Shown here: positions 54,988 through 63,660 of the stretch, piece by piece
How positions within the stretch are numbered: the first letter of the stretch is position 1
Layout of the letters: each line of letters opens with the position of its first letter
Assembly: GCA_902596365.1 (NCBI GenBank)
Contig: CACJTT010000003.1
Span: 30,743 to 94,742 of the forward strand
Source: an uncultured Alphaproteobacteria bacterium
GTDB taxonomy: Bacteria; Pseudomonadota; Alphaproteobacteria; HIMB59; GCA-002718135
Direction of reading: 5' to 3'
DNA length: 64,000 nt
Position numbers and translations under genes: made by a program
Notes under the pieces: generated by a model
Seen by the model: only the letters and a program-made list of their open reading frames with translations
What the model was told of the DNA's origin: nothing
Database searches by the model: none

Positions 54988-56030
54988 TTCATTAGGGATT
55001 TTTTAACAATTTTTTTCATTAATGTTGGTAGCTGAGAATTAGAAAATTTAGAAATTTTAAGCCATTTCTGTTTTGGAAAACTCTTTCTCCTTACTTTTAA
55101 ATAAAATATATCAGTATTTAAATCAAAGTGACTAAATGAATATAATAACGTTTCTTTTCTTTGAAATTTCTGATTAATTTTTTTTATTAAAATATCTTTT
55201 TTTAATAAATTTTTTCTCTCTACCCATGCATCATTGGGAACCTCAAGCATTGAAGCTAACATTCCTCTTGCTGATCTTGTTCTAACTAAAATTTCTTCTT
55301 TTTCATTCATTAGTACATAAGCTCTAGTATATTTTTTTAGTTTTAATTTTTGTTTTTTTACTTTGGCTGGGATTATGTTCTGCATACTCTTTTTATAACT
55401 TAAACAATATTTTTGAATCTTACAAATTGAACAATTAGGATTTCTTGGAGTACATATAAGGGAACCATAATCCATAAAAGATTGTATTAAATTGGAAGAA
55501 TATTTTTTTGATAAAAAAAGATCTGCTTGATTAGAGAGTTTTTTTTTAATTTTAATTATGGGTTTTTTAAAAGCAAATAATCGAGCAAAGATTCTTTCAA
55601 TGTTTGCATCAAGAGGCATAACTGACTGATTATATCCTATACCCAAAATTGCCTTAGCTGTATAATCCCCAATGCCTGGTAATGAGATCAGATCTTCATA
55701 TTGATCTGGTATTTTGCATTTAAAATTTTTATCAATTATTTTTGCTGCCTTTAATAAATTTCTAGCTCGAGAATAATAGCCAAGACCTGACCAAAATTTT
55801 AAAATTGTTGGTTCGGTTATTTTAGCTAAATCTTTAAGTGTAGGCCATTTTTTTATAAATTCCTCAAAGCGAGTTTTTACAGTTGAGACAGTTGTTTGCT
55901 GAAGCATATATTCACTAACAAATACATAGTAAGGATTAGGTAAATTATTTTTTTGTAAAAACCGCCATGGTAAATCCCTTTTATCTGTTGCATACCAATC
56001 AAGTAATTTAGAAATTATTTGTTTTTCCAT
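54984..56030 (-). CDS. mutY: A/G-specific adenine glycosylase
   Basis: Removes adenine mispaired with 8-oxoguanine. The 348 residues hold catalytic Glu40 (VSEYMLQQTT), the helix-hairpin-helix LPGIGDYTAKAILGIGYN with catalytic Asp141 (MPLDANIERI), and the 4Fe-4S cysteines C193, C200, C203 and C209. The C-terminal NUDIX-like domain (about 225-348) has the MLEVPNDAW block that recognises 8-oxoguanine. Divergent from the DciA-like gene by 49 bases. Confidence 0.96.
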   Translation of the reverse strand: MEKQIISKLLDWYATDKRDLPWRFLQKNNLPNPYYVFVSEYMLQQTTVSTVKTRFEEFIKKWPTLKDLAKITEPTILKFWSGLGYYSRARNLLKAAKIIDKNFKCKIPDQYEDLISLPGIGDYTAKAILGIGYNQSVMPLDANIERIFARLFAFKKPIIKIKKKLSNQADLFLSKKYSSNLIQSFMDYGSLICTPRNPNCSICKIQKYCLSYKKSMQNIIPAKVKKQKLKLKKYTRAYVLMNEKEEILVRTRSARGMLASMLEVPNDAWVERKNLLKKDILIKKINQKFQRKETLLYSFSHFDLNTDIFYLKVRRKSFPKQKWLKISKFSNSQLPTLMKKIVKKSLMN

Positions 56031-56079
56031 ACGTATCTTATTGCTTTCATAGTTTGGTGCTATACATTTATATATAACA

Positions 56080-56601
56080 ATGAAATATAAGAATGCAGAG
56101 TCAAAAAGAACGTTTGTGCCAAAAAAAATTGGCGATACTCTAGGTAAAGTAAATAGAGTTTTCTCTAATAAATATGGGAAAATAGAGTTTTTAATACTTT
56201 CAAAATGGCCTCAAATTGTTGGATCTTTTTTTTCTGAGCATTCAGAACCAGATAAAATATCCAGACTAACTGAAGATTTTGATGAGTTTGATCAACCAAT
56301 CTTCAAAAACTTTCTTAACGTCAGAGTATCTCCAGCTGCAGCTTTAGAATTTCAGCATTACAAGGACACCATAATAGAAAAGATTAATAGTTTTTTTGGA
56401 TATAAGGCTATTGCAGATTTAAGATTACAGCAAAACTTTATACCGAAGAAAAAAAGTGAGCAACCTATGAAATCAGAGAGATTTGAAGCCACCGATAATG
56501 AAAAAGAACTAGTAAAAAAGGAAATGCAAAATATCAAAGATAAGGAATTGGAAAAATCTATTGTTAATTTAGGTCTATCAATTAATAGGGAGGATACATA
56601 A
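56080..56601 (+). CDS. DUF721 / DciA-like protein
   Basis: A 173-residue protein whose core KWPQIVGSFFSEHSEPDKISRL...LNVRVSPAAALEFQHYKDTIIEKINSFFGYKAIADLRLQQ is the DUF721 fold. DUF721 includes DciA, which helps load the replicative helicase in bacteria without DnaC. The C-terminal 50 residues are charged and probably disordered. Its stop shares a base with the dsbA start. The order mutY-DUF721-dsbA-smc is an old alphaproteobacterial block. Confidence 0.88.
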   Translation: MKYKNAESKRTFVPKKIGDTLGKVNRVFSNKYGKIEFLILSKWPQIVGSFFSEHSEPDKISRLTEDFDEFDQPIFKNFLNVRVSPAAALEFQHYKDTIIEKINSFFGYKAIADLRLQQNFIPKKKSEQPMKSERFEATDNEKELVKKEMQNIKDKELEKSIVNLGLSINREDT

Positions 56602-57218
56602 TGAGAAAGCTGTTTTTTTTAACTTTTTGGAGTTTTTTAATAACATTGGCTCCCCAAAATCTTTTGGCTAATGAAAAAGCAGCTTTAGAAATTGGTGAGA
56701 ATGAGTTTGTTATTGGCGATAAAGATGCTCCTATAACAATAATCGAATATGCCTCAATGTCTTGTAGTCATTGTGCAAGTTTTCACAATAATACACTACC
56801 TGATATAAAAAAAGAATATATTGATACAGGTAAAGTTCGCATGGTTTTTCGTGATTATCCATTTAATTATCCTGCATTACTAGGAAGTATGATGATGCGA
56901 TGTATTGCAAGTGATGTAAAATATGACTACATGAATGCTCTTTATCAACTTCAAAATACCTGGGTTAATAAGGATCCTAAAATCAGTAAAAAAGAACTTT
57001 ATAAAATAATGCAAAGTGGTGGTATGACAAAAGATGAGTTTAATGAGTGCTATTCCAATCTAGATAATGAAAATCTTATTTTAGAGGGGGTTATGGCGGC
57101 TCAAAAAGACTTTAATGTTAAATCCACGCCATCTTTTATTGTTAATGGTAATCTTATCGAGGGAAATAAAAATATAAAAGAATTTAGACAAATCATTGAT
57201 AAAATATTATCAGAATAG
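56601..57218 (+). CDS. dsbA: DsbA-family thiol-disulfide oxidoreductase
   Basis: Periplasmic 205-residue thioredoxin-fold protein with signal peptide (FFLTFWSFLITLAPQNLLA). Active site SCSHC (C55, C58) in IEYASMSCSHCASFHN; cis-proline loop VKSTPSFIVNG; further cysteines at MMRCIAS and FNECYS are common in the alphaproteobacterial DsbA-like proteins encoded next to smc. It probably forms disulfides in exported proteins, such as the eight-cysteine protein at 51.6 kb. A single 3-base gap separates it from smc. Confidence 0.93.
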   Translation: MRKLFFLTFWSFLITLAPQNLLANEKAALEIGENEFVIGDKDAPITIIEYASMSCSHCASFHNNTLPDIKKEYIDTGKVRMVFRDYPFNYPALLGSMMMRCIASDVKYDYMNALYQLQNTWVNKDPKISKKELYKIMQSGGMTKDEFNECYSNLDNENLILEGVMAAQKDFNVKSTPSFIVNGNLIEGNKNIKEFRQIIDKILSE

Positions 57219-57221
57219 TTA

Positions 57222-59858
57222 ATGATTAAATTTAAAAAGCTTAAAGTTAAAGGCTTTAAGTCATTCGTAGAACCTACGGAAGTTATTATAGAGCAAGGCT
57301 TGACAGGAATTGTTGGCCCAAATGGTTGTGGAAAATCTAATCTTGTAGAAGCATTTCGTTTTGTTATGGGAGAACTCTCACCTAAACAGATGCGTGGGAG
57401 TGAATTAGATGATGTTATTTTTAACGGAACTTCTGACAGACCTGCATGGGATATTGCTGAAGTTTCAATTGATTTGGATAATTCTGACCGTCAAGCCCCA
57501 AGTCTATTTAATCAAAGTGAAGAAATTGAAGTAACTAGACGAATTTGGCGAGGTGAAGGTTCTGAATACAGAGTTAATGGTAAAGAAGTTCGTTTAAAGG
57601 ATGTGCAATTGCTGTTTGCTGATGCAGCAACAGGAGCAAGATCTACTTCAATGGTAAGTCAAGGAAGGGTAGGAGCAATCATAGCTGCAAAACCAGAGCA
57701 ACGAAGAAATCTCCTCGAAGAAGCCGCAGGTATAACTGGATTACACTCACGAAGACATGAGGCTGAATTACGATTAAATGCAACAGAAACTAATTTGGAA
57801 AGAGTAAAAGATTTATTAAACGCACAAGAAGAACAGTTAACAATGCTAAAAAAACAATCTAAGCAAGCAGAACGTTATAAAAATATCCAAAAAGATATTA
57901 CAAAGGCAAGAGCAGCAGTATTTTATAAAAAATGGGAAGTTGAAAAAACAAAATTAGAGGAAGTAGCAGCTAAATTAAAAGATCAAGATAACATTGTGAC
58001 TGATCAAACACAAGAAGTAGCAAAAGTAAATATAGATTATGAGAAGGTCCAAGAGTCTCTTCCTAATATGCGTCTTAAAGAAAGTCAAATTGCTGCTGAG
58101 CTCCAAAAACATACTATAAATTTAGACAATCAAGAAAAAGAAATTGATAGAGCAAATAATGCGGTAGAAGAAAACCAGATAAGAATCCAACAAATTAAAA
58201 ACGATATGGATCGTGAACAATTTTTATTTGATGACGCTAAAGAAAATATGGAAAGAGTAAGAGAGGAAAAATCAATTCTTGAAAAACAACAAGGTGATTT
58301 ATTTTTAGAAACAAATGATCAAGAAATTTATAAAGAAGGTGGGGAGAATAATAATAATCCTATTATTGATTATTTAGATTTTGAAGATGGTTATGAGAAA
58401 GCTGTAGCTGCAGTATTTTCTGATGAGCTTATAGCCTCTATTAATGAAGAACAGGCAAGTCATTGGCGTGTGCTAAGCTATGATAATAATACGACTTTCC
58501 CAGAAAAAATAAAAAAATTTTCAAACCTTATCAAAGGCCCAGAAAACCTTAAAAAAAAGCTAGATTTTATAGGATTAATTGAGGATAAATCTAATATTTT
58601 AACATTACAAGATAACTTATTACCAGGTCAAGTTTTAGTAAGTTTAGAAGGAGAAATATGGCGTTGGGATGGCTATGTTTCCAAAGGAAAACAAAATTCA
58701 TCAACAAAGGCTGTATTAGAACAGCTTAAAAATCGAAGATTAAAACAACTCTCTAAAGAAGAAAAACAATGGATGGATATTTCAAAAAAAGCACAACAAA
58801 GACTAGAAGAGTTAAAGGAAAGAGAAATCAAATTAAACAATGAACTTCTTGAACTGCGATCTATGCCAAATACTATTTCATCAGAAAAATCAAGACTGCA
58901 AAAATTAATTGATGATAACAAAAAAGAATACGATAGAATTGCTACTGAGCTTCAACAACAAGAACAAGCGGCAAATGAGATTAATAAAAAATTAAAATTG
59001 GAAGAAGTGAGGTTAAATGAATTACGTGAAGAAAAGATCAGACTAGAAGGTACAGTTGATACTATTAATGAAACAATAAAACAACTAGGCACACAAGTAA
59101 GAGAACGTCTTGGAATTGAGCTAAATGGTCTTTTTGATCTAGCACAAATTAATCCTAATAAGGTTTTGACAGAGGTAGATGGTTTAGAAAGACGTTTAGA
59201 AAGACTAATTGCTGAGCAAGAAAGATTAGGTGGTGTTAATTTGTTAGCAGAGGAAGAAGCTGAAGAATTAGAGCAAAAGGTTTTGTCTATTAAGAAGGAT
59301 CAAACTGATTTACTTGCAGCAATTTCTAAACTTCGTGAAGCAATTGACTCTCTTAATACAGAAGGTAGGCAGCGTTTGCTGGCAGCATATGGTGTTGTTA
59401 ATGAAAATTTTCAAAAACTATTTGTTCAACTTTTTGGAGGAGGTAAAGCTTATTTGAAATTTACAGATGAAACTGATCCGCTTCAAGCTGGACTAGAAAT
59501 TTATGCCAGCCCTCCTGGGAAAAAATTGCAAAACCTAAATTTATTATCTGGAGGTGAGCAAGCATTAACTGCTCTATCCTTGCTATTTGCAGTTTTTTTA
59601 TCAAATCCAGCTCCTATTTGTGTTTTAGACGAGGTTGATGCACCACTTGACGATACAAATGTAGATCGTTTCTGTACTCTGGTTGAGGAGATTGCTAAAA
59701 CTTCAAGTACAAAATTTTTAGTTATCACTCACCACCGAATGACAATGGCCAGAGTAAACCGTTTGTTTGGTGTGACTATGCCTGAACAAGGAGTGTCTCA
59801 ACTTGTTTCTGTAGACCTTGAAAAAGCTATCGAAATTCGTGAACAAGATGATGAATAA
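57222..59858 (+). CDS. smc: Chromosome segregation protein SMC, short-arm form
   Basis: ATPase that organises and segregates the chromosome. Walker A GPNGCGKSN (32-40), the R-loop NGTSDRP, coiled coil one (about 170-365), hinge (about 375-485: PIIDYLDFEDGYEKAVAAVFSDEL), coiled coil two (about 495-675), signature LSGGEQ (775-780) and Walker B CVLDEVDAPLDD (800-811). Heads and hinge are complete, but at 878 residues the protein is about 270 shorter than the usual 1150; each arm has about 180 residues instead of about 300. No frameshift or stop is seen, so it is a compact but intact SMC. ScpA/ScpB are not in the window. Confidence 0.93.
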   Translation: MIKFKKLKVKGFKSFVEPTEVIIEQGLTGIVGPNGCGKSNLVEAFRFVMGELSPKQMRGSELDDVIFNGTSDRPAWDIAEVSIDLDNSDRQAPSLFNQSEEIEVTRRIWRGEGSEYRVNGKEVRLKDVQLLFADAATGARSTSMVSQGRVGAIIAAKPEQRRNLLEEAAGITGLHSRRHEAELRLNATETNLERVKDLLNAQEEQLTMLKKQSKQAERYKNIQKDITKARAAVFYKKWEVEKTKLEEVAAKLKDQDNIVTDQTQEVAKVNIDYEKVQESLPNMRLKESQIAAELQKHTINLDNQEKEIDRANNAVEENQIRIQQIKNDMDREQFLFDDAKENMERVREEKSILEKQQGDLFLETNDQEIYKEGGENNNNPIIDYLDFEDGYEKAVAAVFSDELIASINEEQASHWRVLSYDNNTTFPEKIKKFSNLIKGPENLKKKLDFIGLIEDKSNILTLQDNLLPGQVLVSLEGEIWRWDGYVSKGKQNSSTKAVLEQLKNRRLKQLSKEEKQWMDISKKAQQRLEELKEREIKLNNELLELRSMPNTISSEKSRLQKLIDDNKKEYDRIATELQQQEQAANEINKKLKLEEVRLNELREEKIRLEGTVDTINETIKQLGTQVRERLGIELNGLFDLAQINPNKVLTEVDGLERRLERLIAEQERLGGVNLLAEEEAEELEQKVLSIKKDQTDLLAAISKLREAIDSLNTEGRQRLLAAYGVVNENFQKLFVQLFGGGKAYLKFTDETDPLQAGLEIYASPPGKKLQNLNLLSGGEQALTALSLLFAVFLSNPAPICVLDEVDAPLDDTNVDRFCTLVEEIAKTSSTKFLVITHHRMTMARVNRLFGVTMPEQGVSQLVSVDLEKAIEIREQDDE

Positions 59859-60139
59859 TGGTTGATGAAGAAAAACTTCAAGAATTAAAAGAGCGAATCC
59901 AAAGTGCAAAAGTAACTAATAAGACTCAGCAAAAAAGAAAAAAAGAAAGTGGCGCTGGATTTGGTTTTAAAATCAGCACAGAGATTATTGCAGCTTTGGT
60001 TGTGGGGGTAGGAATTGGCCTTATTGTGGATAAATATTTAGGGACTAAACCATTTGGATTAATTATTTTCTTTATTTTTGGTGCATTAGCTGGATTTTTG
60101 AATGTTTATCGTGTAATGCGTCGCATTGAAAAACAATAA
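59858..60139 (+). CDS. atpI: ATP synthase protein I
   Basis: Small accessory protein helping assembly of the c-ring. The 93 residues have a charged helical N-terminus and two membrane helices: EIIAALVVGVGIGLIVDKYLG and PFGLIIFFIFGALAGFLNVYRVMR. The start shares a base with the smc stop (TAATG), tying the ATP synthase genes to the upstream DNA-handling operon. Typical first gene of the alphaproteobacterial F0 operon. Confidence 0.92.
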   Translation: MVDEEKLQELKERIQSAKVTNKTQQKRKKESGAGFGFKISTEIIAALVVGVGIGLIVDKYLGTKPFGLIIFFIFGALAGFLNVYRVMRRIEKQ

Positions 60140-60164
60140 AAAAATAGTAATAATTTTTTAAAGT

Positions 60165-60908
60165 ATGGCAGCAAAAGGCGAAAAACATAGTCCTCTAGAA
60201 CAGTTTGAGATTATTCCATTTACTAAAACTGAAATCGCTGGATACGACATCTCTTTTACAAACTCGTCCCTTTCAATGATTATTACAGTTGCTGTAATAA
60301 CACTTTTTTTAACACTAACTGTTAATACTCGCTCGCTAGTACCAACAAGAATGCAGTTAATATCTGAGCTGATGTATAATTTTGTAGCACAGTTATTAAG
60401 TGATACTGTTGGTGATAATGGCAAAAAATACTTTCCATTTGTCTTTTCTCTTTTCATGTTTGTTTTAATTGGAAACATGGTTGGCATGATCCCTTACCAA
60501 TTTACTTTTACTAGTCATATTATTGTAACTTTCGCTTTGGCATCAGTTGTATTTATTGGAGTAACAATTTTAGGATTTGTAAATCACGGAATAAAATTTT
60601 TCACATTTTTCTATATACCCGGTGTTCCATTTTATATGCACCCATTACTAATTCCGATTGAGGTAATTTCTTACTTATCTCGTCCCATCAGTTTGTCTGT
60701 AAGACTTTTTGCTAATATGTTAGCAGGTCATACATTACTCAAAGTCTTTGCTGGTTTTGTTGTAGCAATGCCATTTTTTACAGGAGCACTTCCTCTTGTT
60801 TTTATTGTTGCATTAACTGGTTTAGAAATATTAATCGCATTTTTGCAGGCGTATGTATTTGCCATTTTAACGTGTTTATACATAAACGACGCATATCACT
60901 TACATTAA
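60165..60908 (+). CDS. atpB: F0F1 ATP synthase subunit a
   Basis: Membrane stator subunit with the proton half-channels. The 247 residues start SPLEQFEIIPFTKTEIAGYDISFTN and contain the essential arginine in SLSVRLFANMLAGH and the C-terminal LTGLEILIAFLQAYVFAILTCLYINDAYHLH. About six membrane helices. Gap to atpE of 15 bases with a strong ribosome-binding site. Confidence 0.98.
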   Translation: MAAKGEKHSPLEQFEIIPFTKTEIAGYDISFTNSSLSMIITVAVITLFLTLTVNTRSLVPTRMQLISELMYNFVAQLLSDTVGDNGKKYFPFVFSLFMFVLIGNMVGMIPYQFTFTSHIIVTFALASVVFIGVTILGFVNHGIKFFTFFYIPGVPFYMHPLLIPIEVISYLSRPISLSVRLFANMLAGHTLLKVFAGFVVAMPFFTGALPLVFIVALTGLEILIAFLQAYVFAILTCLYINDAYHLH

Positions 60909-60914
60909 AATCTA

Positions 60915-60920
60915 GGAGGA
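60915..60920 (+). promoter_or_regulatory. Perfect Shine-Dalgarno of atpE
   Basis: AGGAGG 3 bases before the atpE ATG, the strongest site seen in the window. It fits the need for about ten or more c-subunits per ATP synthase. Confidence 0.85.
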
Positions 60921-60923
60921 TTT

Positions 60924-61148
60924 ATGGAAATTGAAGCAGCTAAAGTTATCGGAGCCGGTCTTGCCGTTATTGGAGTTATTGGTTCTGGAATAGGAATTGG
61001 AAACATTTTCTCTTCTTTTATTGAAGCAGTTGGAAGAAACCCTGCAGCTCGTGGTGAAGTATTCACTATGACTATGTTAGGTTTCGCACTTGTTGAAGCA
61101 ATTGCACTATTCGCGCTTGTTATTGCTCTAGTTATTCTGTTTGGTTAA
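60924..61148 (+). CDS. atpE: F0F1 ATP synthase subunit c
   Basis: Proteolipid of the proton-driven rotor ring. The 74 residues form a two-helix hairpin with the polar loop RNPAARGE and the ion-binding carboxylate Glu58 in GFALVEAIALFALVIAL. Small residues GSGIGIG in helix one allow tight ring packing. No sodium-binding residue pattern is apparent, so protons are the likely ion. Confidence 0.98.
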   Translation: MEIEAAKVIGAGLAVIGVIGSGIGIGNIFSSFIEAVGRNPAARGEVFTMTMLGFALVEAIALFALVIALVILFG

Positions 61149-61161
61149 TTAACTAGCAAAC

Positions 61162-61653
61162 ATGCCTCAATTAAATCCTGAATTTTTTGTTACTCAGCTT
61201 TTTTGGCTAGTAGTTACTTTCTCTTTTCTTCTTGTTTTTCTATGGCGCATTTCATTGCCTAGAATTGGTAATGTATTAGAAAAAAGAGAAAGAAAAATTA
61301 ACGAAGATCTGACTGCTGCCAAAGAGCTACAAAGTGAAGCTGAAAATATTCAAGATAAAATTGAAAATCAACTAAAGCAAGCACGTTCTGATGCTTCAGA
61401 ATTGATTAAATCATCATCAGCCTCATTACAAGATAAAGCCCAAATTGAAATAAGTAAACTGGAAAAAGAGCTTGATAATAAAATTAATGACTCGTCTGAA
61501 AAAATTGAAAAAAGTAAAAATGAATCACTCAATCAAATTCAAGCACAAATAAATGAAATTACAAAATTAACTTTATCAAAGATTACCTCGTTTGAAGTAA
61601 CTGATGATGAGATAAAGAATGCTGTAAAAAATTCAGAAAGGTCTTTAAATTAA
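61162..61653 (+). CDS. atpF': F0F1 ATP synthase subunit b'
   Basis: Peripheral-stalk subunit found as a second b gene in alphaproteobacteria and cyanobacteria. The 163 residues begin MPQLNPEFFVTQLFWLVVTFSFLLVFLW, the typical b' anchor, then a long charged coiled coil. It pairs with subunit b as a heterodimer. One base separates its stop from the atpF start. Confidence 0.95.
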   Translation: MPQLNPEFFVTQLFWLVVTFSFLLVFLWRISLPRIGNVLEKRERKINEDLTAAKELQSEAENIQDKIENQLKQARSDASELIKSSSASLQDKAQIEISKLEKELDNKINDSSEKIEKSKNESLNQIQAQINEITKLTLSKITSFEVTDDEIKNAVKNSERSLN

Positions 61654-61654
61654 G

Positions 61655-62140
61655 ATGTTTTCAGATCCACAATTTTGGGTAGCTGTAGCATTTTTTGCTT
61701 TTATAGCAGCTGTTTTTAATCCAATCCGTAAAATACTGACTACTAACTTAGATGCGCAGATAAATGATATTAAAAACAAAATAGAAGAAGCTGAAAATTT
61801 AAAAAACGAAACACAAGTCACTCTTAGTGAAATTAAAAAACGTCAGAATGATATACAAGATGAAATAAAGGAAATTCATTCTGAAGCAGAAAGTAAGGTT
61901 AAGCAGCTAGAGCTATTAGCTGAAAATAAATTAAAAGATCAAATAATGAAAAGACAAGTTCTAGCAGAAACTAAAATAGATCAACTCACAAGGGATGCAA
62001 ATAATTTTATTCAATCACATATAACATCAACAGCTATTGCTGCTACAATATCAATTCTTCAAAAAAAATTAAACTCTGAAGAACAACAAAAATTAATTAA
62101 TCAATCAATACAGGAACTTGGCTCAACTCTAAAAAATTAA
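61655..62140 (+). CDS. atpF: F0F1 ATP synthase subunit b
   Basis: Peripheral-stalk subunit of 161 residues: MFSDPQFWVAVAFFAFIAAVF is the membrane anchor, then NPIRKILTTNLDAQINDIKNKIEEAENLKNE begins the coiled coil. It ends the F0 operon; F1 genes are elsewhere, as is usual in alphaproteobacteria. The 3' end overlaps the convergent lipoprotein gene by 4 bases. Confidence 0.95.
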   Translation: MFSDPQFWVAVAFFAFIAAVFNPIRKILTTNLDAQINDIKNKIEEAENLKNETQVTLSEIKKRQNDIQDEIKEIHSEAESKVKQLELLAENKLKDQIMKRQVLAETKIDQLTRDANNFIQSHITSTAIAATISILQKKLNSEEQQKLINQSIQELGSTLKN

Positions 62141-62652
62141 TTTAATAATAATCTTTTTTTATCATCAATCATAAAACCTATAACTATCTGAGCTGTATCT
62201 AAATTCTCAGTTATTATTTTAAGACTATAAGTTATATCTGTTTCAATAAAAATATTGTTTCCAAGGTTTTTTTTGATTGAACCTAAAACCATAAAATATT
62301 GAGTTTCTATAACTTCATTTTTTTGATTTAATAAGATAGCGTAAATTGGAATAGATATATTTGAATCTTCAAATTTATCCATTGGTTCAGTAATAATTAA
62401 GATTTCAATCGGTATAATAGCAATATCATCTTTTTGATGACATTTTTCAACAAAGGCAAAATTATTAAGCTCAGCTTTTAATGATACATCATCAATGGAG
62501 CTGGCATTAGCAATAGTATCAATAAATACACGATCTTCAGATGAAAAAAATATTCTTGGACAATTGAAATTATCTGATGTTTGTTTATTTTTAAGAATAT
62601 TATTACAACCAAAAAGCGATAAAAGTAGTAGAAAAATCAATAATTTTTTCAT
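62137..62652 (-). CDS. Hypothetical lipoprotein
   Basis: A 171-residue product with lipoprotein signal peptide MKKLLIFLLLLSLFGC (lipobox Cys16, followed by NN, suggesting the outer membrane). The mature domain holds IEILIITEPMDKFEDSNISIPIYAILLNQKNEVIETQYFMVLGSI, an alternating beta pattern. Similar small lipoproteins are common in alphaproteobacteria but I cannot name a family. It is a single minus-strand gene between the atp operon and ispH, with 59 bases to the latter. Confidence 0.72.
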   Translation of the reverse strand: MKKLLIFLLLLSLFGCNNILKNKQTSDNFNCPRIFFSSEDRVFIDTIANASSIDDVSLKAELNNFAFVEKCHQKDDIAIIPIEILIITEPMDKFEDSNISIPIYAILLNQKNEVIETQYFMVLGSIKKNLGNNIFIETDITYSLKIITENLDTAQIVIGFMIDDKKRLLLN

Positions 62653-62711
62653 GAATATAGTATTTGTTATTATACCAGTATGTTTATAAAGTAAGTTAAA
62701 ATTAAAAGTAA

Positions 62712-63659
62712 ATGAATAAAAAATTAGATGTTTATTTAGCTGGACCTAGAGGGTTTTGTGCTGGTGTTGAAAGAGCTATTTTAATGGTTCAAGAAGCAAT
62801 AAAAAAGTATGGGGCGCCAGTATATGTAAGGCATGAAATTGTTCATAACAAATATGTTGTTGATAATCTGAAAGAAGAAGGTGCAATATTTGTTGAAGAA
62901 TTATATGAAATAGATCAGCGTGATAGACCAGTGATTTTTTCTGCGCATGGTGTGCCTAAATCAGTTCCTAAAGAAGCAGAAAACTTAAAATTACTTTATT
63001 TTGACGCTACCTGTCCTTTAGTGAGTAAAATTCATAGAGAAGTTGAAAACTTTGAAAAAAAGAACTTACCAGTTATCTTGATAGGACATCAGAACCATCC
63101 TGAAGTAATAGGAACAATGGGACAAACTGTAAATGATATATTTCTTGTAGAAAATAAAGAAGAGGTAAAGCATTTACCCATTCCAAAAAATCAACAAGTT
63201 GCTTATGTAACTCAAACAACTCTATCTGTTGATGACACAAAAGATATTATAGATGAAATTAAGTCACATTTTGAAAATGTTTTGGAACCAAAGAAAAACG
63301 ATATTTGCTATGCAACTACCAACAGACAAGAAGCTGTAAAAAATATTGCAAATTTCAGTGATTATTTTTTTGTGATTGGTTCGAAAAATTCTTCAAATTC
63401 ACTACGTTTGGTAGAGGTAGCAAAAAATTATGGTTCGAAAAAAGCAATATTAATAGATGATATTGATAATTTTGATCCAACCATACTTAATAGTTCATCT
63501 AAAATTGGTATAACAGCAAGTGCATCTTCACCAGAAATTCTTGTTAGCAAAATGCTGGCAAAAATTGGTCATCAATTTGAATTAAATATTATTGAATCAG
63601 AATATGAAAAAGAAAATATACATTTTAAAATTCCACAAAAATTAAAAGAGGTAGTTTAA
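62712..63659 (+). CDS. ispH: 4-hydroxy-3-methylbut-2-enyl diphosphate reductase
   Basis: Last enzyme of the non-mevalonate pathway (LytB), yielding IPP and DMAPP. The 315 residues keep the three 4Fe-4S cysteines: Cys16 (GPRGFCAGVERA), Cys101 (DATCPLVSKIH) and Cys199 (NDICYATTNRQEAV), plus the His and Glu motifs EIVHNKYVV, IGHQNHPEV and TQTTLSV. It is followed after one base by thrB, a regular alphaproteobacterial order (ispH-thrB-rnhA). Confidence 0.98.
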   Translation: MNKKLDVYLAGPRGFCAGVERAILMVQEAIKKYGAPVYVRHEIVHNKYVVDNLKEEGAIFVEELYEIDQRDRPVIFSAHGVPKSVPKEAENLKLLYFDATCPLVSKIHREVENFEKKNLPVILIGHQNHPEVIGTMGQTVNDIFLVENKEEVKHLPIPKNQQVAYVTQTTLSVDDTKDIIDEIKSHFENVLEPKKNDICYATTNRQEAVKNIANFSDYFFVIGSKNSSNSLRLVEVAKNYGSKKAILIDDIDNFDPTILNSSSKIGITASASSPEILVSKMLAKIGHQFELNIIESEYEKENIHFKIPQKLKEVV

Positions 63660-63660
63660 A

